Origin: Acidiferrobacterales bacterium
Lineage (GTDB): Bacteria > Pseudomonadota > Gammaproteobacteria > Acidiferrobacterales > SZUA-150
NCBI GenBank assembly: GCA_947258385.1
Contig: CAMYII010000069.1
Coordinates: forward strand, 82,024-114,439
Length of the DNA: 32,416 nucleotides
Direction: 5' to 3'
The translations under genes were made by a program, and so were the position numbers. This document shows positions 24,671 to 32,320 of the stretch, one piece after another. The notes under the pieces were generated by a model. That model saw only the letters and a program-made list of their open reading frames with translations, was not told the origin of the DNA and ran no database searches. Every line of letters starts with the position of its first letter. Position 1 is the stretch's first letter.

Positions 24671-26827
24671 ATGGCGGCGATAAATCAGGTTAATACCTTA
24701 CCAGCCGATTACAGGCTTGGCGAATACACGATAGAGTCGGTGTTGGGCCAGGGCGGCTTCGGCATCACCTATCTTGCCAGGGACACCAAGCTCAGCTCCC
24801 AGGTCGCGATCAAGGAATACTTCCCCCAGGCGTTCGCAGCCAGACAGGAACAGTCCACGATTGTCCCGCGCACTTACAGCAACCCGTCGGCGGAGGAGAA
24901 TTATCGCTGGGGTCTGCAGGAATTCCTCAAAGAGGCGCAGGCGCTGGCGAAGTTCAAGCACAACAACATCGTGCGCGTGTTGCGTTTCCTGGAGGCCAAC
25001 GGCACCGCCTACATGGTAATGGAATACGAGGAAGGCGAGAGTCTCGCCGAGCATTTGCGCAAGCACGGCGGTTTCCTCGACGAGCCAATACTGCTGCAGG
25101 TTTTCCTGCCGATCTTGAGCGGTCTGCAGGCGGTGCATAATGCGGGTCTGCTGCATCTGGACATCAAACCTGACAATATTTATCTGCGCACCAACGGCAA
25201 GCCGATGCTTATCGATTTCGGCTCCGCGCGTCATACCGCGCATCAGTCCGAGGCCAGCAAAAAAATCGCCCTGACGCCCGGCTATTCCGCATTGGAGGCC
25301 TACCCGAACCAGGGCGAACAGGGACCGTGGTCGGACGTCTATTCGATCGGCGCGACCCTGTATCGCTGCATCACCGGTAAGGCGCCGACCGACGCCCTGG
25401 AACGCTTCCAGACCATCGGCCGGGACCAGCCTGACCCGCTCGTCATGGCGACGGAATTCGATAGGCCCTTTTATTCGTCGTACATCCGCGAGTGTGTCGA
25501 TTGGGCCCTGGTTCTGGACCGGGAAGACCGGCCGCATACGGCCTTTGCCCTGCAGCAGGGCCTAATGGGCAAAGAAATGACCAACGAAGAACCCGCGCAA
25601 AGCCAAGACGCGTATTCTTACCGGTCGGGCTTTATCGGGACACTCAATGTCAAACAACCCAAGCAAGGGAAACAAAAATACAAATGGAGGCTCTGGGAAA
25701 GGGTGGTGGCCGCACTACTTTCCGCGGCGTTGATCGCTATGATCCTGATTCAGACAAATACGATCACCCAGGACCAGCTCTTCTATGGCATCGACACCGT
25801 ACGCGCCAAAATCAACGGCATTGTCGCCGCCACAAAGGCCGGCATCACCGGCCAACAGGCGGAGGCGGTGAACGAGGGTACCGCGGTCGAGACCGTGGAG
25901 CTCGAACCACTCACGGGGCAAAGACTCGCAACACCATTCAACGCTGACAAGGTGCTCGTCCACATCCTGACGGGGCATCAAAACCGGATACAGACGCTCG
26001 CGTTCCTGGGTGATGACCTGGTCGCCTCCGCCGACGCCGATGGCGTCGTCAAGGTCTGGGACGTCGCCGGCGGCAACCTGCTCCACACACTCAATGAAAA
26101 ACGTCGGTCCACCGGCGTTATTGCCGCCTCGCCTGACGGAAAGTGGCTGGCACTGCCCACGGACCGCAACACGATTCAGTTATGGAGTGTCCACGACGCG
26201 GCAACGGCCGGTGAGCTCAAGGACAACGCCGAAGGCATTCTCGCCGTAGCCTTTTCCCCCGACAGCAGCAGCGTAGCCGCTGTCAACGGCAGCCACAATG
26301 CCGTCCTGTGGGACATGGCCACACGCGAGATCCGCAACACGCTGTCACACGGTGGTGACCAGATCCTATCTGTCACCTTCTCCCCCAACGGGCGCTGGGT
26401 TGCGACCGGCAGCGCCGGCGGCGAGATCCGATATTGGTCCATCGAAACCGGCAAGGTCCTGGGCAGCTTCAAGGCCAGTGCGGAGAAAATCACGACCGTC
26501 GCATTTTCGCCCGATGGGCAACGGCTGGCCTCGGGTGGGCCCGAGAATCATCTCAAGGTGTGGGACACCGGCGGGGGCGGCCACGACATCAGATTCGTCG
26601 AAACCCCCCGCAGCGTCTATGCCGTGACATTCAGCCCGGACAATCGATGGCTGATCACGGCCGGCGCGACCAACGCGATCCAGTTCTGGGATCTGGAAAC
26701 CGGTGAGCTCCGGCAGCAGCTCGGCGGCCATGAGCGCGACGTCTACAGCGTGACCCTCTCGCCCGACGGCAGCATCATCGCCTCAGGCGGCGACGACATG
26801 ACAGTTAGGATCTGGCAATCGCGCTGA
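24671..26827 (+). CDS. Transmembrane Ser/Thr protein kinase with WD40 beta-propeller
   Basis: A 718-residue protein. The kinase domain (about 20-300) is complete: Gly loop GQGGFG (26-31), Lys48 in VAIKEYF, Glu88 in the C-helix, catalytic HLDIKPDN (162-169, with Leu where most kinases have Arg, so an HLD rather than HRD kinase), and DFG (182-184). The APE motif is replaced by ALE in GYSALEAY. A basic linker (KQPKQGKQKYK) leads to one transmembrane helix (VVAALLSAALIAMILI, about 350-366). The C-terminal half has seven WD40 blades (SPDG.WLATGS...V..WD pattern), enough for one closed propeller, so the propeller is predicted to be periplasmic. ATG 24671 has no clear binding site. Its partner substrates are unknown. 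Confidence 0.93.
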   Translation: MAAINQVNTLPADYRLGEYTIESVLGQGGFGITYLARDTKLSSQVAIKEYFPQAFAARQEQSTIVPRTYSNPSAEENYRWGLQEFLKEAQALAKFKHNNIVRVLRFLEANGTAYMVMEYEEGESLAEHLRKHGGFLDEPILLQVFLPILSGLQAVHNAGLLHLDIKPDNIYLRTNGKPMLIDFGSARHTAHQSEASKKIALTPGYSALEAYPNQGEQGPWSDVYSIGATLYRCITGKAPTDALERFQTIGRDQPDPLVMATEFDRPFYSSYIRECVDWALVLDREDRPHTAFALQQGLMGKEMTNEEPAQSQDAYSYRSGFIGTLNVKQPKQGKQKYKWRLWERVVAALLSAALIAMILIQTNTITQDQLFYGIDTVRAKINGIVAATKAGITGQQAEAVNEGTAVETVELEPLTGQRLATPFNADKVLVHILTGHQNRIQTLAFLGDDLVASADADGVVKVWDVAGGNLLHTLNEKRRSTGVIAASPDGKWLALPTDRNTIQLWSVHDAATAGELKDNAEGILAVAFSPDSSSVAAVNGSHNAVLWDMATREIRNTLSHGGDQILSVTFSPNGRWVATGSAGGEIRYWSIETGKVLGSFKASAEKITTVAFSPDGQRLASGGPENHLKVWDTGGGGHDIRFVETPRSVYAVTFSPDNRWLITAGATNAIQFWDLETGELRQQLGGHERDVYSVTLSPDGSIIASGGDDMTVRIWQSR

Positions 26828-26859
26828 GCCGGCCCTCCCGACCGGCACCACACGCCACA

Positions 26860-26882
26860 AACCGCTTACCCGGCTAGCGGTT
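26860..26882. other. Hairpin between convergent kinase and beta-helix genes
   Basis: AACCGCT (26860-26866) and AGCGGTT (26876-26882) form a 7-bp stem in the 148-base gap between the stops of two convergent genes. There is no proper T-run, so terminator function is possible but not evident. Confidence 0.4.
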
Positions 26883-26975
26883 AAGAACGCTCCAATCCGA
26901 TTCCAGCGGCGATGCCAATCTTAACTGCAGAGAACAAGGCCAACTCTTACCGGTAAACTGTGATAAGTCCGGTGC

Positions 26976-28637
26976 TCAATCCCAATCCCGGCGCCACCGC
27001 CGCTTGCATGCCTTGCTTGTGACTTGATCTGTTATCAGTAGTGTCGCCTCGGCATGCGCCACATTTCCAAGGGCATCTGTAGCTGTGACCGATAATGAGA
27101 TATCGTTGGCATCAAGAGTCAAGGCATTCCTTTTGCCCTTTATCTTCAGTTTATCGCCGTTCTCCACGGGTATGCCCAAAACCGCGGTCGCAACCGGCGC
27201 CGAATCGCAGATATCGGTGGTCTCATAGCTCACAACGACCCATTGCTTACAGGATCGGTCTATTTGGTCAATCGTTTCTCCGCTTCGCCGGTCAACAAAT
27301 CCTACGCTGACACTCGGCGCCGTCGTGTCCACGATTTCAATCGCCGCGGAACCAACGAACGAGCCGCTGTGTCCCGTCACCGCGATGGCCTTGACAGTAT
27401 GCTGGCCGAGGGGCATAAAAAGATCTATCGAATCCCCGCTGCCGACTGGCTCTCCGTCCAACGTCCAATCAATTGAGGCTACGTTATCTCCCGGGGGCAG
27501 AGTGACGTTGGCCGACAGACTGACATTCGATCCGCCCGAAGTCGTGCACTCCTGCGGACTGTCACCGTGGACGTTGATGGCGATGCCTGCAAAGAACTCA
27601 TCGGCACCGATGTCAACCGTGTCAACACCGTCACCGTCACCGTCCACTGGGCGCACATCTCCCTCGAAATCCAGCGAGGGCGCGCCGATATTGCTGCCGG
27701 CGTCGATGGCGGGCGAACCACCACGCAGGTGATAATCGCCGGAAAGCGGATCAACGAACCAGGGATCGGCCGAAACATTGCCTGACTTGCCCGTCTGGTC
27801 AAGGATCACCTCGTAATCAGCCCCGTTACCGAATACGAGATTGTGCTCCCACGTGGGATTGTCCGCCTCCGTGCCGAAATCGACTTCCAGACCAATCTGG
27901 TTATCGACGATAATATTGTTTCTATAAATCTGCTGCGACGTTGGTACCCGCCGGTCTATCCGCACACCCACCCTGTTGCTCACAATAGTGTTATTGATCA
28001 CCATAGGTTTGCCGCTTGCCGGCAAAATCATATTGATGGCCCGGCAGGGATTGTTTGCGAAAATGTTATTGACGATTCGGGGGGATGAGTTGTTCAGAAA
28101 ACTGACAACACCCGCGAGAAACTGGTCGTCACAGCTGTTATTGCGAAAGATGTTCTGCTCGATGTGAGGTGAGGCGGGATTGCCGGCAATGGCCGCGCCA
28201 AGCCCGCCGCTAAGCTGGGTATTGGAATCGAATATATTATGCTTGATAAGCGTTCCGTTGCCGCTTACCACCATGCCCGCCCCGATTGACGCCAGCCCCT
28301 TTTGAACCGTAAAGCCTACGAACTCACCGCCCGGACCGATGCTGACCACCGTGCCGCCGACTCCGAGGATGACCGTAACACCGGCGCCTTCGCGGCTTTG
28401 CAGTGAAATCGACTTGCCGTTGAACTGAAGATTTTCCGCGTAGCTGCCCGGCCCGACCATGACCGTGTCGCCGGGTGCAGCGGCGTCGATCGCATCCTGG
28501 ATGCTGGAAAAATCACCTGGCACGCTCCATAGGGCCGCATGCAGGGCACTGGAACAGAAAATACTGATGGTGAAAACGAGAGACCGGGTGGGAATGAGGG
28601 TGAAAACTGCATTGACGAGACGGCGATCGGTAACCAT
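26976..28637 (-). CDS. Secreted right-handed beta-helix protein with Ig-like C-terminal region
   Basis: A 553-residue exported protein. After a signal segment (LVFTISIFCSSALHA) it reads WSVPGDFSSIQDAIDAAAPGDTVMVGPGSY, the standard opening of NosD/pectate-lyase-like parallel beta-helices, followed by coils such as IEQNIFRNNSC and IVNNIFANNPC (about 60-330). The helix closes with DPLSGDYHLRGGSPAIDAGS...DIGADEF, the choice-of-anchor-type end. The C-terminal part (about 350-535) looks like two Ig-like modules (VTLPPGDNVASIDWTLDG and PSVSVGFVDRRSG...). A short Lys/Arg-rich tail replaces any CFI-box. ATG 28637 has AAGGAGGT 8 bases upstream, and a hairpin (28656-28683) lies just before it. Its function is unknown. 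It is unrelated at the tail to the two neighbouring CFI-box paralogs. Confidence 0.87.
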   Translation of the reverse strand: MVTDRRLVNAVFTLIPTRSLVFTISIFCSSALHAALWSVPGDFSSIQDAIDAAAPGDTVMVGPGSYAENLQFNGKSISLQSREGAGVTVILGVGGTVVSIGPGGEFVGFTVQKGLASIGAGMVVSGNGTLIKHNIFDSNTQLSGGLGAAIAGNPASPHIEQNIFRNNSCDDQFLAGVVSFLNNSSPRIVNNIFANNPCRAINMILPASGKPMVINNTIVSNRVGVRIDRRVPTSQQIYRNNIIVDNQIGLEVDFGTEADNPTWEHNLVFGNGADYEVILDQTGKSGNVSADPWFVDPLSGDYHLRGGSPAIDAGSNIGAPSLDFEGDVRPVDGDGDGVDTVDIGADEFFAGIAINVHGDSPQECTTSGGSNVSLSANVTLPPGDNVASIDWTLDGEPVGSGDSIDLFMPLGQHTVKAIAVTGHSGSFVGSAAIEIVDTTAPSVSVGFVDRRSGETIDQIDRSCKQWVVVSYETTDICDSAPVATAVLGIPVENGDKLKIKGKRNALTLDANDISLSVTATDALGNVAHAEATLLITDQVTSKACKRRWRRDWD

Positions 28638-29147
28638 TGGCTATACCTCCTTGTTCCGCTGTGACGCCGATCAGGAACAGCGGCTATCGGTCAACGTTTA
28701 CAAGCTCCTGTCCCGAATCGGCAGCCCTTGTGGTCCAGGTCTGCATACTTGAGCCAACACGGCAACTCCCCGCGCTGCTCGCCCTCCCGGCGGATTCATA
28801 CCTCGCGCTGCTGCGTTTATCGACTGCTCAGATTGGCCCCGGCCTTACGCACCGGCCATTTTCTCAGTATAGGACACGGCGGTGAGGGCTCAAGCAATCC
28901 GCCGCCCCAGGAGACGATTCTCCGGGCCAGATCCGCCCGCGGGTCGCTTTGCTGGCCGCGATGTGTGGGCAACGGACCCAAAAGAATGTAAATGAATCAG
29001 CATATACAAAAATGCTAATTGATTTTTCGCAATGACATCGCTGATGCATTACTCAAACATGGCGCGCTAACCGCGCGTAGATGAACAAGCCGGTGGCAAC
29101 CAAACACCCGCCGTCGGCCCGCACGGCCTAACCATTAGGAGCTAAGC
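28638..29147. other. Divergent intergenic region upstream of the beta-helix and receiver genes
   Basis: A 510-base stretch between divergent genes. Just before the beta-helix gene lie two mutually exclusive short hairpins sharing bases 28656-28657 and 28677-28679: TGTTCC/GGAACA (28652-28679) and CCGCTGT/ACAGCGG (28656-28683). No riboswitch, promoter consensus or gene is convincing in the remainder. Confidence 0.4.
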
Positions 29148-29750
29148 ATGCACAAGTATAAGATCTTGTTGACCTACAACGATCCCCTGACACTGCAGAC
29201 CATAGGCTGGGCGCTGACGGACAGAGGCTGCGACGTCACCTCTGCGCCCAGTATCGATGAGGGCATTGCGGCATTGCGCAAACAACACTTCGATGTGGTA
29301 CTGACGGAATTGGCAAATAACGCGAAGGGTGGGCTCAGCGTGCTCAAAGAGGCTAAGAAAGTCGACCCGGAAACGATTGTGATTCTGCTGGGCAGCGGTC
29401 GCCCGCGCGAGTGCGACATGGAGAAACTGCCGCACGAAGCGGATGAATACGTGTTTCCACCCTGCCGCATCGCCAAGGTCTGGAAGCGCGTGACCAATTG
29501 CCTGGAGCGGCTGGAGCTCAAAAGGAAAGACGCACATAGGAGCTTATCCAGGAAACAGCTTGTATCGCTTGCCAAGGAGCTGGAGCTGCTCGGTCAGGAC
29601 ACTTACGGCAAGATCGAAAAACGCATCTCCGAAAAACTGGGTGCAATGCTGCAGACTGTCAACGGCTTGATCGCGAACGCAGGCAGGCCGCTCCCGGCAA
29701 CGGGCCCTTACCCCTTGAGTTCATTACCCGAGAGCAAAAAGCAACTCTAA
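29148..29750 (+). CDS. Receiver-like (pseudo-receiver) protein with unknown C-terminal region
   Basis: A 200-residue protein. Residues 1-125 have the CheY-like pattern: KILLTYNDP at the N-terminus, FDVVLTEL in the third strand, IVILLGSG in the fourth and DEYVFPP in the fifth. The phospho-acceptor position is Glu54 instead of Asp, the first acidic pocket residue is Asn11, and the conserved Lys is Pro (104-105). It therefore probably cannot be phosphorylated normally, and Glu54 may mimic the active state. The C-terminal 75 residues (SLSRKQLVSLAKELELLG...) are helical and match no output domain that I recognise. AGGAG stands 6 bases before ATG 29148. It is convergent with the Crp/Fnr gene. Confidence 0.82.
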   Translation: MHKYKILLTYNDPLTLQTIGWALTDRGCDVTSAPSIDEGIAALRKQHFDVVLTELANNAKGGLSVLKEAKKVDPETIVILLGSGRPRECDMEKLPHEADEYVFPPCRIAKVWKRVTNCLERLELKRKDAHRSLSRKQLVSLAKELELLGQDTYGKIEKRISEKLGAMLQTVNGLIANAGRPLPATGPYPLSSLPESKKQL

Positions 29751-29813
29751 AAGATACGGCATCGCCGCCAATTTGACGAAACGGTTTTAATGAGGTGTGA
29801 CAGCGCCGGGACC

Positions 29814-29853
29814 GCCCGGCTTGCGGTATCCCCGAAGGAGACGCAAACCGGGC
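29814..29853. other. Long hairpin in the gap between convergent genes
   Basis: GCCCGG-C-TTGCG (29814-29825) pairs with CGCAA-A-CCGGGC (29842-29853), an 11-bp stem with one C/A mismatch and a 16-base loop. It lies between the receiver-like and Crp/Fnr stops. Neither side has a T-run, so it is not a canonical terminator. Confidence 0.5.
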
Positions 29854-29883
29854 CTTCTCCACAAGACATCTACTATTAAGGTG

Positions 29884-30648
29884 CTATGGCGCCTTTCGCT
29901 CGGCCGTCGCATAGGTATCCAGGGCGTTGGCGTCATACTCATAAAGCGAGCTGCCAAGGTAACGCAGAACCTTCTTTCGCTTCAGATCCGCAATGACCCG
30001 GCTCACGCTTTCGATGGTTACGCCCAGCATCGAGGCCATCTCCTTGCCGCTCAGCAGCTCGACTCTACCCTTTTCCTCGGTGGCCTCGACCTTGGCGAGC
30101 CAACGGATCAAGTTGATCACGCGGTTGCGTACCGTGCCCGACAAGAGCAGCATAATATGATCATCGGCCTGGAACAGGCAGGCGCTCCAATGCTCCATCA
30201 GCGTGCGGTACAGTCGCGGCTTGTCGGCATTGAGCCGCTGCATCACGGTTAGAGGAATACGGCATACCTTCACATTGCGGACCGCGATCGCGGTATGTTC
30301 GTAGGAATCCCCGAGCAACCGCTCCAGGCCCATGGAATCACCGCGCTTAAGCAGGCGTATGATCCGCTCGTCCCCGTCCGGACCATAGCGGACGAGCTTC
30401 ACCAGACCATCGCGTATCGTGAAGACCGCGTTGTCCTGGCCGCCCTCGTGGTACAACACGGTACCCGGCGGATAGCCATACTGATCGATGGGTTCGAAAA
30501 TACCATCCAGAATGGATTCCAGATCGTCCGCTGAGAGGTCGGAAAACAGGACCTGTTGCAGTATCCCGCATTGCCTGCAATCGGCTCGTCCGATCCATTC
30601 CGGGTGGTTGCACAGCGCTTTTACAGTTGCCTTGTTCGGGGGGCTCAT
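29884..30648 (-). CDS. Crp/Fnr-family transcription regulator
   Basis: A 254-residue regulator. An N-terminal cysteine-bearing segment (CNHPEWIGRADCRQCG, with Cys13, Cys24, Cys27) precedes the cyclic-nucleotide-binding-type beta-barrel (GTVLYHEGGQDNAVFTIRDG), the long dimerisation helix, and a C-terminal helix-turn-helix (LSGKEMASMLGVTIESVSRVI), the Crp/Fnr DNA-binding fold. The cysteine set suggests redox or iron-sulfur sensing, but only three Cys are in this segment and their spacing differs from FNR. ATG 30648 is favoured by GAGAGGTGA upstream; the frame could extend to TTG 30684. An FNR-type box and a palindrome lie upstream (30846-30896), suggesting self-regulation or a divergent target. 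Confidence 0.9.
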   Translation of the reverse strand: MSPPNKATVKALCNHPEWIGRADCRQCGILQQVLFSDLSADDLESILDGIFEPIDQYGYPPGTVLYHEGGQDNAVFTIRDGLVKLVRYGPDGDERIIRLLKRGDSMGLERLLGDSYEHTAIAVRNVKVCRIPLTVMQRLNADKPRLYRTLMEHWSACLFQADDHIMLLLSGTVRNRVINLIRWLAKVEATEEKGRVELLSGKEMASMLGVTIESVSRVIADLKRKKVLRYLGSSLYEYDANALDTYATAERKAP

Positions 30649-30845
30649 GGCGGCTGTCACCTCTCGCTGTTGTTGATACACCAAAACTCAGATAAAGCAG
30701 CGTCAGGGTTCACCATCCGTTTCGCTTCGTGCGGCGTCCGGTGAGTTCCGTTCATCCACCGCGCTCACCTGCCTGACCCTGCGGCCGGTATCCCTTCGGG
30801 GGCGTTCCTCGGACTCGAATCTACCACATGCCCATTGCCCCATTC

Positions 30846-30861
30846 CTAATATTAATATTAG
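30846..30861. promoter_or_regulatory. Perfect 16-bp AT palindrome upstream of the Crp/Fnr gene
   Basis: CTAATATTAATATTAG is an exact palindrome. On the minus strand it contains TAATAT (30855-30860), which would lie at -7 to -12 if an FNR protein bound the box at 30883-30896 centred at -41.5. It may be a -10 element, an operator, or both. Confidence 0.5.
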
Positions 30862-30882
30862 TAGACGTTAATCTGACTTGCA

Positions 30883-30896
30883 TTGAGATAGATCAA
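30883..30896. promoter_or_regulatory. FNR-like binding site
   Basis: TTGAGATAGATCAA matches the FNR/ANR consensus TTGAT-N4-ATCAA at nine of ten defined positions. It lies between the Crp/Fnr gene (minus) and the small ORF and ABC transporter (plus). It is centred 41.5 bases from a start site predicted by TAATAT on the minus strand, the class II activator spacing. On the plus strand a GATAAT (30939-30944) would put the centre near -61.5, class I spacing. Which side it serves is inference. Confidence 0.6.
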
Positions 30897-31149
30897 TTTC
30901 CCAAGAGGTCCGCCATCCCCGCACCGGACGCCGGTCAGGATAATACGAGGCCCAGGCGAATCGCGCGGAAAAGGGCGCCAAGATACACTAAGTTACCGAA
31001 ATAAAAAGGGGAAATCAGACAATGTCGGTGTTTTGCAAACGGTTTTTTACACCCCGCCGAAGCGCCAGGATCAACCGAACCAGACTGGCAAATCAATAAA
31101 ACATCGGTACCGGGGGCTTTTCAACCATTCACCACACAAGGAGACCAAC

Positions 31150-31248
31150 ATGGACCCCGTGTGTGCTAATTCCAATACCTGTTGGCTACGCGGCCTTAAC
31201 AATGGCTGTCTGGTGCGCGTCCGAAGGATTTCCCTTGTGGAAGATTAG
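31150..31248 (+). CDS. Small cysteine-containing ORF (32 residues)
   Basis: ATG 31150 is preceded by AAGGAG at 7 bases, a strong binding site for a short frame that ends at TAG 31246-31248. The peptide has three Cys (MDPVCANSNTCWLRG and NNGCLVRVRRI segments) and a basic/hydrophobic end. I do not recognise it. It could be a genuine small protein, a regulatory leader peptide, or a remnant. The FNR-like box lies about 250 bases upstream, in a region with no other gene. There is no obvious homologous domain; the GLNNGCLVRVRRI stretch only weakly recalls FeoA-type small proteins. Confidence 0.5.
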   Translation: MDPVCANSNTCWLRGLNNGCLVRVRRISLVED

Positions 31249-31549
31249 CCGGTCCGACGCCACACGATACGATTGAGAAACCGGCCGCCTTCTGCATCCG
31301 GTGGCGTAGCTGATAAAGTAGAATCAAGGAATTCGGATAATTGGGAATTGATGGCTCCTTCTTATTGCCCTTCTTGTTCAGGATTACCACCACATCCTCA
31401 CCATTGATCTGCGTGCCATTCAGCAGCGCACCGATGAGCCGAGAGGGCGTACGAAAGAACAACCTAATCGATCCATGTTTATTCACCATAGGGCTGGATC
31501 ATGGAAATGCAAGTCAAGCAGCCACACTGCAGTTGAATCGGGCGGAAAA
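31249..31549. other. Intergenic region upstream of the ABC transporter
   Basis: This is about 300 bases of lower GC than the neighbours. A 97-codon frame on the minus strand (31196-31489) overlaps the small ORF and has no ribosome binding site; I do not call it. No promoter consensus or terminator is clear. Confidence 0.4.
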
Positions 31550-32320
31550 ATGACCGACACTGTCTACATGCTGCAGCTCAAAGGTGTCTGCAAGCGCTAC
31601 AATGACATCCAGGCACTTGCTCCCACGGATCTTTCCGTCGCCGAGGCGCAGACCACTGTGCTCATTGGCCCAAGCGGCTGTGGCAAGTCCACACTGCTGC
31701 GTTTGATCGCTGGACTCATTCGTGCCGACAGCGGTACCATCGTTGTTGAAGGCACCCCGCTTACACCCGACAACATCACCGCCCTGCGTCACCGCATGGG
31801 GTACGTCATCCAGGAAGGCGGCCTGTTTCCGCATTTCAATGTGCGGCGCAACGTCACGCTCATGGCGGATTATCTGGGGTGGGACGTGGAGCGGATTGAT
31901 ACCCGACTGGGTGAGCTCGCCGACATGGTGCGGCTGCCTTCGTCATTGTTCGACCGCTACCCCGCCGAGCTCTCCGGCGGTCAACGTCAGCGAGTGAGCC
32001 TCATGCGCGCGCTCATGCTGGACCCTCACCTGTTGTTGCTGGACGAACCACTGGGCGCCCTGGACCCCATGATCCGCTACGAGCTGCAACAGGAGCTGAA
32101 GACTATCTTCGAAAATTTGGCCAAGACCGTGGTCATGGTCACGCATGACATCGCTGAGGCCGCGTTCTTCGGCCACACGCTGGTGCTCATGCGCGGCGGG
32201 CACGTTGTCCAGAAGGGCAATGTGCAGCAGCTCGCGCGCTCGCCGGCGGAGCCCTTCGTCGAACAATTCATCACCGCCCAGCGCGACCCCATGCAGCAGC
32301 TCAACGAGGCGTTATCGTGA
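31550..32320 (+). CDS. Glycine-betaine/osmoprotectant-type ABC transporter, ATP-binding subunit
   Basis: A 256-residue ABC ATPase with all motifs: Walker A GPSGCGKST (about residue 41), Q-loop region VIQEGGLFPH, signature LSGGQRQRVS, Walker B LLLLDEPLGALD, and H-loop VMVTHDIAEA. The sequence VIQEGGLFPHFNV and the order followed by a periplasmic binding gene resemble the OpuC/OsmF-type importers of choline, betaine or related compatible solutes; this is inference from neighbours, as ATPase subunits do not define substrate. ATG 31550 is used, with a GGCGGAA sequence before it. An in-frame start at 31475 would add 25 atypical residues. Its stop overlaps the next start (GTGA), so the two are translationally coupled. 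Confidence 0.92.
   Translation: MTDTVYMLQLKGVCKRYNDIQALAPTDLSVAEAQTTVLIGPSGCGKSTLLRLIAGLIRADSGTIVVEGTPLTPDNITALRHRMGYVIQEGGLFPHFNVRRNVTLMADYLGWDVERIDTRLGELADMVRLPSSLFDRYPAELSGGQRQRVSLMRALMLDPHLLLLDEPLGALDPMIRYELQQELKTIFENLAKTVVMVTHDIAEAAFFGHTLVLMRGGHVVQKGNVQQLARSPAEPFVEQFITAQRDPMQQLNEALS

Noticed and set aside
29838-29856. Resemblance to the c-di-GMP riboswitch core (GACGCAAA...)
   Set aside because: Only a short stretch matches. The required neighbouring stems and the tetraloop receptor are absent, and it is not in a 5' leader.
31196-31489. Minus-strand 97-codon frame between the small ORF and the ABC gene
   Set aside because: Protein-like in composition, but it lacks a Shine-Dalgarno sequence, overlaps the small ORF and has no recognised domain. 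It could be reconsidered if conserved in relatives.
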